DNA of 64,000 nucleotides from Urechis unicinctus (Eukaryota; Annelida; Polychaeta; Xenopneusta; Urechidae): positions 36,277,420 through 36,341,419 of the forward strand of contig CM067343.1 of NCBI GenBank assembly GCA_034190875.2, written 5' to 3'. Shown one piece after another: positions 12,105 through 23,830 of the stretch; the first letter of the stretch is position 1; the number at the start of each line of letters is the position of its first letter. The notes under the pieces were generated by a model. It made no database searches. It was not told the origin of the DNA and saw nothing but the letters and a program-made list of their open reading frames with translations. The position numbers were made by a program, and so were the translations under genes.

Positions 12105-12560
12105 AATGATGATTGATTGGGCGTTGTGAGCATGAGGCAACTTACTGGTAGCGTTGGGGGCTACCCTACCACGAGTTATCTAGACCTTAAGTGACAAATA
12201 CGACTAACTGTGTCTGGTATTAAACTCGCATTCCCCGAGAGCAGCATAATTGTCAACACATCGTATTAATATACCTCAGCTGAACATGTTCGGTCGCTTA
12301 GCCCCGTTTTCTTATCATTTCCGCCACCTAATTGAACGACAGTCGAGAGCTAGTCGAGGCTGGACGCCAGTTAATTTGATATTGCCTTTTCTAAGGCGCC
12401 TCACACCTCCTCGTATAGTGAAGCATCCAATTAAAACATAATAGAGTCTTCGGCACTTCAGTCTCCAAAAAACGATAATGCATGACTTTGGCTTGTTTGA
12501 AGTAATAATATATTTATCCGCCATCTCGTATCATTTAACCGACAGCACCGATAACAACGA
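12105..12560. repeat. Array right-flank module, copy 1
   Basis: This module aligns with 37,267-37,620 and, more weakly, with 28,380-28,640 (inverted) and 44,740-44,880. Landmarks are GGCTACCCTACCACGAGTTA, ATATACCTCAGCTGAACATG and AATAATATATTTATCC. In one plus-strand frame all four copies give a recognisable series SVGG or SVGD, YLDL or HLDR, and IKL, although stops and frameshifts occur. It may be an old coding segment; no family is recognised. Confidence 0.7.
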
Positions 12561-13994
12561 GGCAGTGGTTTCTGTCGGGGAATTACATTTTCTTCCACTC
12601 ATCTTGTTACCATTCCCAGAAAGGATGTGTTCTACCATGCAACTGCTCTAATTTTGCAATGCCAGACTATCCAACTATAGGCACACATCCATAACCTTAC
12701 AACATTGGTCCTAAGACTTGAATTTATCGTACAGTAATAAATAAAATAACTCTGACTTGAATTATATTATGCCATATCTTTACCATTCTATGGTTTGTGT
12801 CTAATGTTTTAATGTAAACGTTATATCGATGTGTAAATTGGACTTATTATGTAAGGAATTGATGCGACTGAGGTAACAGCAAACGATATAAACGATGTAT
12901 CTGAATGTATAACAGTCGTTAATTGGTTACTTGCGGGACAGATTTAGACTTTATCGAACCATACGTTTTCATTTGGGGGTTACACCTTTCTCAAATAACA
13001 GTAATGCAATGCGCTCAGATGCGATGGGGCATGTTCGAGGATCCATTATCGATTACATAACAAGCTACGAAAGGTTGCTGTTATTTACGCCATACAACAA
13101 GAACAAAACAAACAATGATACATCTATAATGTGTTTATATTGTCATGATGAATCTTTAACTCTGCGTCTGGAATTATTTCTGGCCGCTTGTACGATGTTC
13201 ATTTTGCCTTGATAACCCAAATGCTCCTAACATCAGCGCAGTGGTGTCCTCCAAAACCTAATAGGCCTGATTACATACTGGGAACACTTTCAACTAACAG
13301 CTACAGGCATCAGTCAATAAAATAATGTCAATTAGGCTAACGCCTCGCATGTGCTATGAACACGTCGTGCTTCGCCTGGAACCTTCACGACATTATCTAC
13401 TGTCAGTAAAAATAATTGCCATGTAAGTCAAGCACCCTTTCTTTGACTCATTATTCAATGGATGCTCCTGAGGTCTCTCTATCCGATGGTTTGATGCCGT
13501 ATGTTACATCCCACGCATCACGAATATGCATTTGCAGCACGAGACATGAAAACCTGATTAAAGAGCGAAATTTGAGAGTATTCCATACAGCAAGGCGATG
13601 TCGGTAGCTTTTCTGGTAGCATATATTCGATCAAATTGCAAGCCTCTGTTTCAGTGAGATTTACATTGAAGTGGTCCATATCAAGAGCGACCGCTCTCCA
13701 TCCCTACCCCTCACAATTATTGCTTACTTTGTGCCACGTCAAGTGAACGGGCGCTGATGAATTGACTCAAATGCATGCACGTTTGGCTATTCGAGGAAAT
13801 ACCATTCGCGTGACTCTAGAATTAATGTTTGTGGCATAGAAATGTTGCAGCTGAAAAGTTAGAGGATGATCACAACACTTTCTTGACTTACGAAAAACCT
13901 ATACTGCGGCCAACCAATACCTTCTTCTGTGGCTCAAAGGTATGTGGTCATATGCTCTATCAATGATATACCTTATACGGGTACTAAACGGGAT

Positions 13995-14180
13995 CTAGTC
14001 ATCAGGTCTAAATAACCAATACATACTACACGGACCTTCAAAAAACAATAAAACAATGTTGGTACCGCAAGGGACAAGCACGACTGCTAACGGGTCTTCA
14101 AAGGGCTTAAACCCGTAATGAGCCCATGTCTTAAACCAGTGCAAGTTCAACTTCTTGCCACGTGGTCCGTACGGATCCAA
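13995..14180 (-). CDS. Short open frame conserved in D (51,974-52,216)
   Basis: The minus-strand frame contains DPYGPRGKKLNLHWFKTWA and KPFEDPLAVVLVPCGTNI. The D partner has DPFGP, GKKLNVHCFQTRA and KPFEGLSAVVLCPCVTSI, in the same frame over about 45 codons with one short in-frame length difference. Several differences are silent (GAT/GAC, TTG/TTA, CCC/CCT). It lies downstream of the LINE thumb region in D, so it may belong to the 3' part of the element or to another relic. I do not recognise it. Confidence 0.3.
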   Translation of the reverse strand: MDPYGPRGKKLNLHWFKTWAHYGFKPFEDPLAVVLVPCGTNIVLLFFEGPCSMYWLFRPDD

Positions 14181-14289
14181 ACATCTTTAAACAATTTACA
14201 GGCCCCGCATGGGACTACACGATACACCGTGATTTGCAGATGTTGGACAGTCTAAGATTATGGGACGAAATCTTAGAGCTTAAGAAATG

Positions 14290-14728
14290 CAAAAGACTCC
14301 CAAAACAGTGACCTACTTAGCTCTAGATTTGGTAAATGCGAGCAGCTTTTGGTAATCCGCCAGTATATATTATGAGCCAACAGCTGTCCCGATATTATTT
14401 TTCCCAACTTCCAGCACCAGCCCACTTGTGGTTCCGCCCTCAATTAATGCCTCAACCTCCCGCTCAACCCAATTAATTCCCGCCTAACCAACTGTCTTTC
14501 TTCTGCCTGTGACATGTTTCCCCTTGCCCTACTACAAAGACTTAATACTCTTACCATCATGTCAGCTCGGTGTACCGAACGAGCTGTACGCGCTGCTGCC
14601 CTGCTGCTTTGTTTTTCAACTGATCTGTCATCATCTGCGATCTCTACCACAAGGGTAAAAGAATTTGTTGTGGGATTGCCACGGAACTCGCGTAATAAAT
14701 TATCATTCTCCCCGTCATTAATATGCAT
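14290..14728 (-). pseudogene. Possible ORF1-like relic, paired with 53,620-53,840
   Basis: On the minus strand, B reads EREVEALIEGG and then DYQKLLAFTKSRAK. D reads KRYVEALIED and, after a deletion and frame change, DCQMLLAVGKYRAK. In VEALIE three successive codons differ only at the third base (GCA/GCG, TTA/TTG, ATT/ATA), and silent changes recur in the second block (CAA/CAG, AAA/AAG). This is the best sign of past protein-level selection outside the RT. It lies 5' of the endonuclease on the LINE strand, where ORF1 would be. A separate open frame of 94 codons (14,444-14,728) covers the same bases in another register. Confidence 0.35.
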
Positions 14729-16929
14729 TTAGCGCATGATAACACTAAGTATGATTTCGCTGCTATCCCTCACTGACATACACCAACTCCACCATACCCA
14801 CCTCCCACTTCATCTTGTAGGCAAGACACTGAACAAAACCTTCATTAACAACCCTGACGTCATTTCTTGCTCTTCTTACCTGACGTCGTCCAGCCGCTGT
14901 CTCAACGACAAAACCACCCAGATAACTTTAACATATATTATCGCGGTTCAAAGTATACATAGTCTGAACATCAACCACAATACTCTAATCACTAGGAGTT
15001 CAATGTGTCACTCGGGTAAAACTTATCATAACATCGCTGAACAGGTGAAGGTCAGTTTATTGTGAATAAGAACCGCAAGCTATTAATATGACAACTAAAC
15101 GTGCTTTCATATTTTGAATCAGATAAACTTTAGCCAGCATTTGCTATTAGCAATGCATTAGAGTTATTTTGTGCATTGTTGCGACACGAATCAATTGCTT
15201 CGAGATTAAGTATGTATTCCAAACCATCTTCGATTTGTAGCTATGGCAAGTTTTCGTGTGCTAGAGCAATATTTTGGTAAAGCATCATCTCCTGTATATC
15301 GTGACTATCTATTTACTGGACAATTTTAATAGCCGACGTTTAATGGGTTACTAAGGATAACCAAACATCAAAACCAAATAAAGTGTTTTTGTGTTTAAAG
15401 GATTTTTTAACCCAATTTAAAATCTTTCCATGATTGTGCCACGAAGTTTGCGATAAAAGGCTTTATTTTTCCTGCCTAACTGCTTAGTTACGCATGTCAA
15501 TTGAAATAAATGCAGTAGCAAAATATAATACACTGTAGCTATGTGACACACTCTATTCATATGAAGGTTACCTGGGTCAAGAATGTTTTATATCTGCTGT
15601 CACCGAACCTGCAAGCAATGGTCAAGCCATTGGCCTTTGGGAGTGATATATCTGTAATTAGTCAAACTGTGAAGAATCATCAAACACGCGAGGGTTAAAT
15701 GGGGTCTATCCTGATCAGGAATAATTAAAGCATCAGCAAACTAGATCAGTCTTACGATCGTGCACAGTATTGCCAATTATGAAATTAAAGGCTGCGTATG
15801 TACTGATATGGTTTTTGCACACACAGATGACAAGCTATATTTAGGAGCTTAATGACAAAAATGTACCCAAAACTTTCGTGAATGTTCGTTACATAAAAGT
15901 TCCATCCGAGGCTAGTTGATGGCTTGTGTTCTTACATTTACTATCTTGTATATATGGCGAGTGTCCATGCAAAGTTTGGCCAAGTTATCTTATCTATTTT
16001 TAGCCCAGCGAGAGGTGTCATAAGGCCGTTAAGTGCAAAACTACATCTCCATTTATGTTATATGATTCATAATCTTCAACCTGAGTCGCAACATATCGTC
16101 ATAAACTTCTGTATCATAAAAAGTATCATAAAAATCTTAAACCGAAGCCGACGATTTTTGGCTAAACAATTGTGTCTAGACAAAGATATGGACCCCTATA
16201 CCTAAATCTGTCAATGTTATCGGCTTATTTGCAAATACGCTTGAATATTTATGAACATTAATTCGACATTAATGTATGGTTTTAAATATAAATGTAGATA
16301 TATTGTTCCAGCTGCATGCTTTTGTGCATATGAGCTGTATGAAGGTATTATTTTAAATAAAAATGGCAAGTAGGGCTCTTACCCAGAGAATCGGGTTAAG
16401 AAAGTTTTTGCGGCGACATTACTTTACTTATCATGCATTCATATAATCCCTTACGTTGCACAACAGTAATGAATCGAAATTATTGTATGACTTTGGTGGC
16501 ACTTATCATCCCGACCAGCATATAACACAGCGCAATTCACATACGATATAATGTTTTGCAAATAACAATTTTTCAAATCATTCTCTCAAAAAAAAAACAC
16601 AGTGTCAAAAAGCAAAACCAGAATATAATTCATCAATTCAATGGTTTCTTCAAAATGCCTACCGTTTCGTGCATTAATATGGGTAACAGATCAAGCATAT
16701 TACAATTGATTACTTCAAAGACTTCTACTAAGCAAGCCAGTTGGCGGACCAGCTAGAAACGTGCATCTTACTGTTATTTCAAGCACCCGTTGCGGTGCAA
16801 TTCAACATAAATTGGTTCCAATGGATGAACATGCGTTCATCATCCCTCATACCGTTCGCGCCCTGAAAGAAGTGTAGCGAGACTACTGTTATGTAAGACG
16901 ATAGCAAGCATCCTTGAGCACTGCAAATA

Positions 16930-18290
16930 CTGCGAGTGTTCTATTTTTTACAATACGGCACAGGTAGACATATATTTTTTCATAAACGAGCAGAGACTAG
17001 ATTCAGTTTAAGTAAAGCAATATCATCGGCAGCAATCCCAGGCGTTACCTCAGCGACAATTTGCTACGCGAAGAATAAATAAGGCTCAATGTGTTTCCTT
17101 TGGTCATAAACAACTGAACATCGGAACAGCTGTGCAACAAATACTAACGATGTCTTACTACAAGATCTTTATAGTAATTTAAAGAAAAATAATTTACAGT
17201 AATGTGTCACAATCTGCAGCATATTATTAGCCATGTGGTGGCCTATTCCTAGGACCTCCATGCCAGTTTGGAATTATCATGTATAATCAATCGACAAGCT
17301 GCCGACAATTTTTCCCAAAATTAGTGACCATTGATTACTGAAGTGAAAGTTATTTTCGTACTTTGGTAGGAGAGTCGGTAACAACATGCTGCTATTGGTG
17401 CTGTTTTGTTAGCCCCTACAATGTTGTGTCGCTTTGCATTTACGCATTGCATGAATTCAGCATGGCACTCACGTATGGGCTTACAAAGTGTGACGAACTG
17501 CAGTCGCAAAATCCAATCTTCAATTACTCCGCAATCCGTTGTCGTAAGTGCGTAGGTGTTTTTACGGTTTTTAGATTGATGTGTATGGTTAAACTTGCTT
17601 TGGCTAAGCATTAGAAACAGGTTAAAATGCCTGAGCATCAACGATCAATATCCATACTTTACTATCCGTTAACCATTTTTCGCCAATTTAATTTGATTGT
17701 AGTGAGTTCATGTATGTTGGTGACTTTCGGAAAGCGAGAACATTGCAAGCTGTTAGTTTTATCAACGGCAGTAACATCCTATTCATATCAACATCAGGGG
17801 GGGGGGGGTGTCGATTGGGTACAGGTAACAGAAAATGTGCCATCCTGATTATTCTCGAAGTTACCTGATTTGATATTTCCTCGACAGGTAATGATTTTTG
17901 CCAGTCAGCTTGCGCCGATATTTATATTCAGCGTTGAATTACGATACAGGTGTGTGACAGTTGGGAGCCTGGTACTGTTTTCATGACAAGACAAAGACAC
18001 GCCTGACTGAGCAGAAAGCAGGCCACATCTCAGCTGACTAGCATTTCTTTTTTTGACGCATGCATGTACGCAAGAATGTATGGTTACGGTTAGATGTGTG
18101 CGCCCGAGAGTATATATTACATAATTATATTAGGTAACTGGATGTATAATGATATGACAGTATCGGAATATTGCTCAGAATAATAATATTACTTTATTAT
18201 TGCCTCGGAATACCTGTAAACGAAGAAATTTAATCTGTGTCATGATGCGTCAGCTCATTACAGAAAGTGGCGCCATTTTATCCAATGAGA
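16930..18290. repeat. Four-copy 5' module, copy 2
   Basis: This copy aligns with 32,100-32,460 and 54,540-54,850 (its left half, from AGGTAGACATAT to the AATTTACAGTAATGTGTCA stretch) and with 2,400-3,350, 32,670-33,200 and 54,960-55,560 (its right half). It carries a run of nine G at about 17,800-17,808 where the other copies have a single short G tract. The end at about 18,280 (CGTCAGCTCATTACAG) matches 3,322-3,340 of copy 1, so the two share the same outer boundary. Confidence 0.75.
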
Positions 18291-18339
18291 TTTATTTCAG
18301 CAGAATATGTGAATTCTATCGCTGTGATCAGTGTTTGTG

Positions 18340-19400
18340 ACCTATTCTATCGGGCAAGTCAATAGTTAACGGTCTTGATAATGTTCGGTCTTGATTTTCC
18401 TATTTGCCAGCTGCTCGACGCGTATATGTATAACGAAGCCATCGTATTTGTAATTAAAACATCCTACGAATTAAACGTTCATACGGTACATGATAAGCAT
18501 CCGTGTGGTCGGTTAGATTCCCTGCACCACGAACTGCCAGTCCTGTATACTCTTAAATCGTTTTTTCAATGGGTTGCAGATTGTATGGGAAATACCAGTC
18601 GGAACTTTATTTGGCATGTATGGAGTACAGAAACAAAATGCAACAACGACAACTACAACCATATGTATCATATATTTTGGAGATGAAGACTAAGAGAGCA
18701 CTTCCAATTGTCCTAAATAGATATTTTTCTACAGGTTTTCCAATAATGAACAGCGTGTACTCTCTGCCACTTCACTAATAAGGCTCTGACGTTACATATC
18801 TAGCAATATGGTCAAACACATAAATTGTAAAAGTTACTTTAATTATGCATAATTTGTAATCTGCGCTTATTCGTCGACTTGATTGAGACAATGCAGCTAT
18901 GTAGTCAGTAAATCAAACCTACCACTAATGGTAAATTAAATTCGTTACCATATGCAGCAGTTTTATACCATGCGCTGTCTTGAGCAAATGATAGTTGAGA
19001 AACGAGCTCTCACTTGGTAGGGTATGGAAATCAATTAAGCTATTATGATTTACTGAATATATTACCAGTGCAATATTGCTCTGTCTGCGCAACAGAACGC
19101 TGACAGACACTCGATTTCTTTTATCTAACTATTACCCAATGTCCGAAATCTGCATATCTCTGTTGGTGTGTTTGTTGGTTCAATCCGACGTGTATGGTGC
19201 GAAAAACTAGTACAGGAAAATGAATCGTTTTGCTAGATTATCCTGTAACATCGTTAGCAGTAAGCGTATATAGAACTGGTCATACGTGTTATTTGATATA
19301 GAAAGTCCAAACAACAAGCTGATAATACTTTATTATATACAGTGTCGATATGTATGCACAGGTATGATACGTGATAGTTGCAGAACACGACACAGACTTT
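18340..19400. repeat. Duplicated segment B2, partner at 58,020-59,030
   Basis: Shared stretches include TCTGACGTTACATATCTAGC (18,784 and 58,141) and ATGGAAATCAATTA (19,024 and 58,459). In B a plus-strand frame reads HLVGYGNQLSYYDLLNILP and D carries HLVGYGNQL and LNMLP in two frames separated by a one-base shift. Downstream, ATE and KSA blocks are shared, but B has lost about 100 bp. The surviving open frames are 18,381-18,686 and 58,472-58,780. No family is recognised. Confidence 0.75.
18381..18686 (+). CDS. Hypothetical open frame, 101 residues
   Basis: The frame begins at ATG 18,381 and ends at 18,686. It contains a mid-region segment FFQWVADCMGNTSRNFIW. I see no signal peptide, clear membrane segment or known motif, and the matching D region does not keep this frame. 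It is likely chance or a relic. Confidence 0.12.
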   Translation: MFGLDFPICQLLDAYMYNEAIVFVIKTSYELNVHTVHDKHPCGRLDSLHHELPVLYTLKSFFQWVADCMGNTSRNFIWHVWSTETKCNNDNYNHMYHIFWR

Positions 19401-19739
19401 ATGGGCTCAGTGCGCTTTTCGTCGCATAATATTTGCACACAAACCCACTGATCCATTGCGTTTCATTTAACCAGGCTTGTAGCATTCCTTCCGTTTGTGG
19501 GCATGCAAATGTGAACCTTCGCTGCCATTAATAGTTTCTTTGGTAAGCCTCCTGTCTGAGCACACATTATATAGCAAGCTGCTTATCGCCTATGCTAGTT
19601 GAACTACTACGACAGGTGTCAGGAGACTGTTAGTTGCATTGTTATGGCCTAACTTTCTCTACCAAATTTACCTACATAAGGCTGTGTTATTCGATTCAGA
19701 AGAGTATGCCTGTCTGTGCATTCACGTAAGACCCAGCTT

Positions 19740-19850
19740 TTGCATTTGAGGAAGGGCTACCTTACGGAATCAGGAGAATAAAACTTTGCCGGATAGAAAT
19801 CCCAATGACTAAAAATTTAATGGCGGCTATATTGGATTTATGGTACATTA
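19740..19850. repeat. Short duplicated segment, partner at 60,780-60,880
   Basis: The core AGAATAAAACTTTGC plus GGATAGAAA and GCGGCT(G/A)TATTG is shared with 60,812-60,872. It falls between the larger B/D matches in the same order, which strengthens the block-duplication reading. Confidence 0.7.
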
Positions 19851-20559
19851 TGGCTCTAATGGAAGCATAGCAATCAAGAAACAAACTTGCGAACAATGGA
19901 AAACACCGCCCTGATGATGTCTATAAGGCCGTAAGCTGGTGCAGAATAAGGAAGGAAACAATTGCTCTCAACGCAAATATGCTGGAATGTGCTTTGTGCC
20001 CGCTGCACGTTATTTTTGTAAAACTGTGTAAAAGAGACAGCGATACAATCTACGAAGTAAAATTCAATGGAGCAACTGAGAATATACAGAAAGGAAGCAT
20101 ATTCGCATATTTGATGAGCCGGCATTCTACAGTTAATATACCGAGTTAGAAAATAAATTTCCAAACTGAGTTCAATGAAATAGGAAAACGAGTAGGCAAT
20201 ATTGTCATTTCTTTGGAATGGATGCAATTGATTGGTTATAGGTTGTAAAACGGCAGATTAACACTGCGTGCTGCTCTTTGAAGTCCATTGAGAGCAGTCT
20301 GCTTGTCACAGTTTTGTCTGTGTAATTGTTAAGAATAAGGAAGCAATCGATCGTGACCTGCATTGAATGGAGATGAAAACCTTTTATGCATGAGTTGTCG
20401 CATATTTTCGTATATTACAAAATATCCTCTTATCTTGTTTGTAATCCTGGGTCGAAAACATTTAGTTTTGCTATTGACACTTAAAACGGTGTGATTACGC
20501 GTAAAACATATTTGAGCCGTTAAGCTACTCGACGTGCAAACTCTGACACATGTTACAGT

Positions 20560-21200
20560 ACATTATCACTAATCGAGTCGGGGAAACATGTCGAAGGACG
20601 GGGCATGATTCGTACTAAATGTGTTCATGCTGCTGGTAATTAATGCATATGAGAAACATATACAAATATAACCCAAAACACGTATTATATATACAATAAC
20701 GTTGGTGTATGGAAGATGGAAGCATAAGAAGGTGCAACCCGTACTAATGCGGATCAATACATTTAGGCATAGACGTCTGGCAAATTGCTCTCCAATATCC
20801 TCCTGCTTGCATATCTTGCATTCCTTTACACACTTCTTTGATGTGCTTTGATACTGATGCACAAGGCCATGGGTGCATTAGCAATAAGCGCGCGTCCTGA
20901 TAGATTGAACTAGAGTATACATCAAAGAGAAATGAAGCAAATGATCCGGTTTAAACCTTGAAAATATGACCCAGCTCATGCAACCATAAGAAACGCATCA
21001 CAGAGCAGGTGGCACTTTGATTACATTTTAATAGGAGCAACACTGGTCTAAGAACCATACCGTCGAAGTCAGTTATACATTGTTTTTTCGACGGCTTGCA
21101 ATGGCAATAATTTGTTGGTAGGCACAGTGCAATCGTTGCTTCATCAAATACAAATTTGCTCATCAATTTCCTGGTTATGGTCTCCCCTTTATTTTTTTAA
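20560..21200. repeat. Duplicated segment, partner at 26,500-27,180
   Basis: This segment is collinear with segment E. Landmarks are GGGGAAACATGTCGAA, GTTGGTGTATG, TCTTGCATTCCTTTACACA, CATAAGAAACGCATCACAGAGC and GGTTATGG near the end. No partner was seen in D. The minus-strand frames at 20,569-20,862 and 19,874-20,227 are cysteine- or aromatic-rich but not recognised. Confidence 0.8.
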
Positions 21201-21639
21201 TAATATGCACGAGTCGGCCTTTATCTCGCCATCTGGCCCTGTAGTAGCAGCAATTGAAAGAGACGTTTTACTGAATGGTCGCTCATAGAAATTTGTCATC
21301 AGCTAAATAAAACTGGATCATTCCTCCTCTTGATGCAGTTTTACTTGAGCGTTCATATTAATAAGTGGTAACGTAGCTATACCATAGCTTTTGAATTTGC
21401 TGTAACTTAATCTACACGTTACTGGTGCGATTGCTCAAAATCACTAGTTGTTGTCGAAATTTGAGCCTTAGCATAATGCTTTGTACAAAAACGGCTCGTT
21501 GAGCTTGCTCACTTATACACGGTTCGTAATGATGCAATTGGACATGTCAAAGTGGCTTCCGCTACAACTCGATTGATTACAAATAATATGACGGAGTAGA
21601 ACAGGTTTGATTTGTTAGGGTTCTGAGATACTAAACGCT

Positions 21640-22480
21640 TATCTTGTTACGACGGTATTGTTGTATTAATCAAGATCTCTCTTAGGTAGCTAGTGATAAT
21701 TGTGTTCCGTTAATCCAGATGTATTGGTGCTTATTGGTAGACAAAGCAAAACGACCAAAGATCAAATGGCAGTCGATCAGGATGTGGCATTGTTTACGGC
21801 GGAACAGACCGAGGCGCCCGTTCGTGGTGCAACGAAGTACCGAGTGTGAACGAAGAGGCTATCAGCATGGTTTCCCGTGCCACATTACAACTATGCTCAC
21901 AGTTTCTCAATCTGCTGTTTTGATCGCCAACTGTTCCTTTACATGTCACGCACTATGGGAAAGCTTATTTACGACATGCACCCTTTTTTTATCATCTACC
22001 TATGTTCGCTGTGTGCTTAGGGAAACCCGGATGTGATGGGTTCCAACAGATTAAAGGCTCATATAGTTATGGCAGTAGTGATGTATTACCAAAGCTCTCT
22101 CTAAGGTACTTGGTGTATATTTTGTAACTTTAATCAAAATTTATTGGTATTTATTGGTAGACAAAGCGAAACGACCAAAGATCAAATGTCAGTTGATCAG
22201 GATTGGGCATTGTTTAATACGGCGAAATTGACCAAAGCAGCTGCACGAGGCGACACATAGTATTGAGTATATACGGAGGAGCTATCAGCATAGCATACGA
22301 AATATTGTAGGTGCCACATTACAACGATGCTTACAGTTTCCAAATCTGCTCTTTCGATATCCAAGTGTTCTTATACATGTCACGCCCTGTGGGAGAGCCT
22401 GTTAACCACATACACACTTTGTATCATCTACTTTAGTTCTGTTCTTTTGTGTGCTTAAGAAACCCGGACGTGATACGATG
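21640..22480. repeat. Tandem duplication, period about 421 bp
   Basis: Unit 1 (about 21,640-22,058) and unit 2 (about 22,060-22,480) share ATTGGTAGACAAAGC, AACGACCAAAGATCAAATG and CATGTCACGC at a constant offset near 421 bp. A third, shorter match to the end of the unit is at 24,735-24,840. In one plus-strand frame both units encode IGRQS, TTKDQM and VDQD, but unit 2 stops early. A 105-codon frame at 21,719-22,036 is in another register and is not conserved. Confidence 0.85.
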
Positions 22481-23830
22481 CAATCTCTGAAACCACATCT
22501 AAATAATCTTCGGAGACAATTGTTCTATAGACCCTAGGTTTCCACAAAGTTAAGCTTCTTAATAACTTAACGGTTGCTTAAGAACTAAGTTAGGCAAGAT
22601 TCTCAAGCTGCTCCCATTAAGTGACGAAAATATGCAAGTGGATCCCCAATGTCGCTTGCAGCAATAACAAGAATGTGCCTGGCACGTCTTCGTACATAAG
22701 ACGCTCATCAAGACGTTTTTTGGATGTCATTTTGCTCTATTACTTAGGTTATACGCAGTGGCTTTAACTAAGACGATGTTTGCAACCGGGTCCAGAGAAA
22801 GCAAATAGCGAACTTTGGTTACCTACATGACGACTGATTCGAGGCCATGCGCAATGTGCATGGCAAATGACACGAATCCACGCTTTTTTTCTTTTAAGCA
22901 AAAATAGCTTCTACATGGTGGCACCCGACAACATTAGGCTGTACAATTCCCATCATTCTGCCTCAGGAGATAAATGAAGCACAACATAAGGCTTCATTTC
23001 GTGAGCGATTCGCAAAGTATTAGATTGTTCCATGACGTGGCTGCAAGTCTTTCGATTGCTTTCTAGTTGTGTTTACATTGGTTTACTCGATATTTCTTGG
23101 CTAACGAATCCCAGAGGAGATGGTGTTTGTGTCGAAATCGACCTTTACACCGGATGTACAAGCCTATTTATCTCCCGGCCGGGCCATGTCGCCTCAGACG
23201 AATTCAGTAAGATTTGATCTTAATTGCGAGTCGGGTATTGGTTATATATGAGCAGATTGCATCAATTATATCGATAACGTCTCTGCAAAAAATGTACCTG
23301 TATTTAATAATGAGTGCTTCCTCATAATAAATGATGTGACTTTGTTAATAAGGTGTTGGCTACCACCAACCGTCTAGATATAAACCCTCCCCCCAAACAC
23401 TCCCGAGTCCCGTCACCCAAGTGGCAAAATACTAAAACAAAGCATACGGCGAGGTAAAGAGCTCTTGCAATGTAGTTATATTAGTTGATATCTCGGTTGG
23501 AAAGTCATCAACCCGACAGATAAGAGGTGATACATATTTGCACGTCATGGTATACATTGCATTACGGTGGTTGACGTCTGCTAAAGAGTCGATGTTTGGC
23601 TGTTACCCTAATATTACACAGACCACGGAGTCGGCATTACTTCAACTGCTGGAGCTAATCTTCATGCGATCGAATATCATCAGTCACCTGCATATACATT
23701 CATCACCACATATAATGCTATGAACGAAAATATTATTAGATTGCAAATAGAAAAACACAGACACTTGGCAGAATCATCGCCATTTTACTCCGAGGTATTA
23801 CATAGGTGCATAACATTGACTTACTGATTG
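22481..23830. other. Unassigned sequence with short open frames
   Basis: I found no partner for most of this stretch and no TE motif. It contains the open frames 23,032-23,217 (+) and 23,538-23,723 (+), and a C-rich run CCTCCCCCCAAAC near 23,387. Confidence 0.4.
23032..23217 (+). CDS. Hypothetical open frame, 61 residues
   Basis: The frame begins at ATG 23,032. It has a hydrophobic N-terminal part (LLSSCVYIGLLDISWL) followed by a mixed segment ending VASDEFSKI. The bases AGTAAGA directly before the stop resemble a splice donor, so an exon is conceivable. It has no paralogue and no family match that I recognise. Confidence 0.15.
   Translation: MTWLQVFRLLSSCVYIGLLDISWLTNPRGDGVCVEIDLYTGCTSLFISRPGHVASDEFSKI

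Larger units (their letters stand above)
13080..15560 (-). repeat. Decayed LINE-associated copy B with internal deletion
   Basis: This copy is collinear with parts of D. 13,080-13,150 matches 51,478-51,550, 13,605-14,190 matches 51,640-52,235, 14,220-15,060 matches 53,590-54,090, and 15,090-15,560 matches 54,090-54,520. Between 14,190 and 14,220 it lacks about 1.35 kb that in D carries the endonuclease and the RT thumb. No RT or endonuclease motif remains here. The minus-strand orientation is inferred from D. Confidence 0.7.

Noticed and set aside
13700..13740. Tiny 24-nt GTAAG...TAG intron on the minus strand
   Set aside because: The sequence fits a very short intron pattern, but the D copy lacks the donor and the same core also occurs at 1,040-1,060 and 30,505-30,525 in LINE relics.
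14444..14728. 94-codon minus-strand frame and its 72-codon plus-strand shadow
   Set aside because: Neither register is the one conserved between B and D, although both are open. The conserved register is reported as a relic instead.
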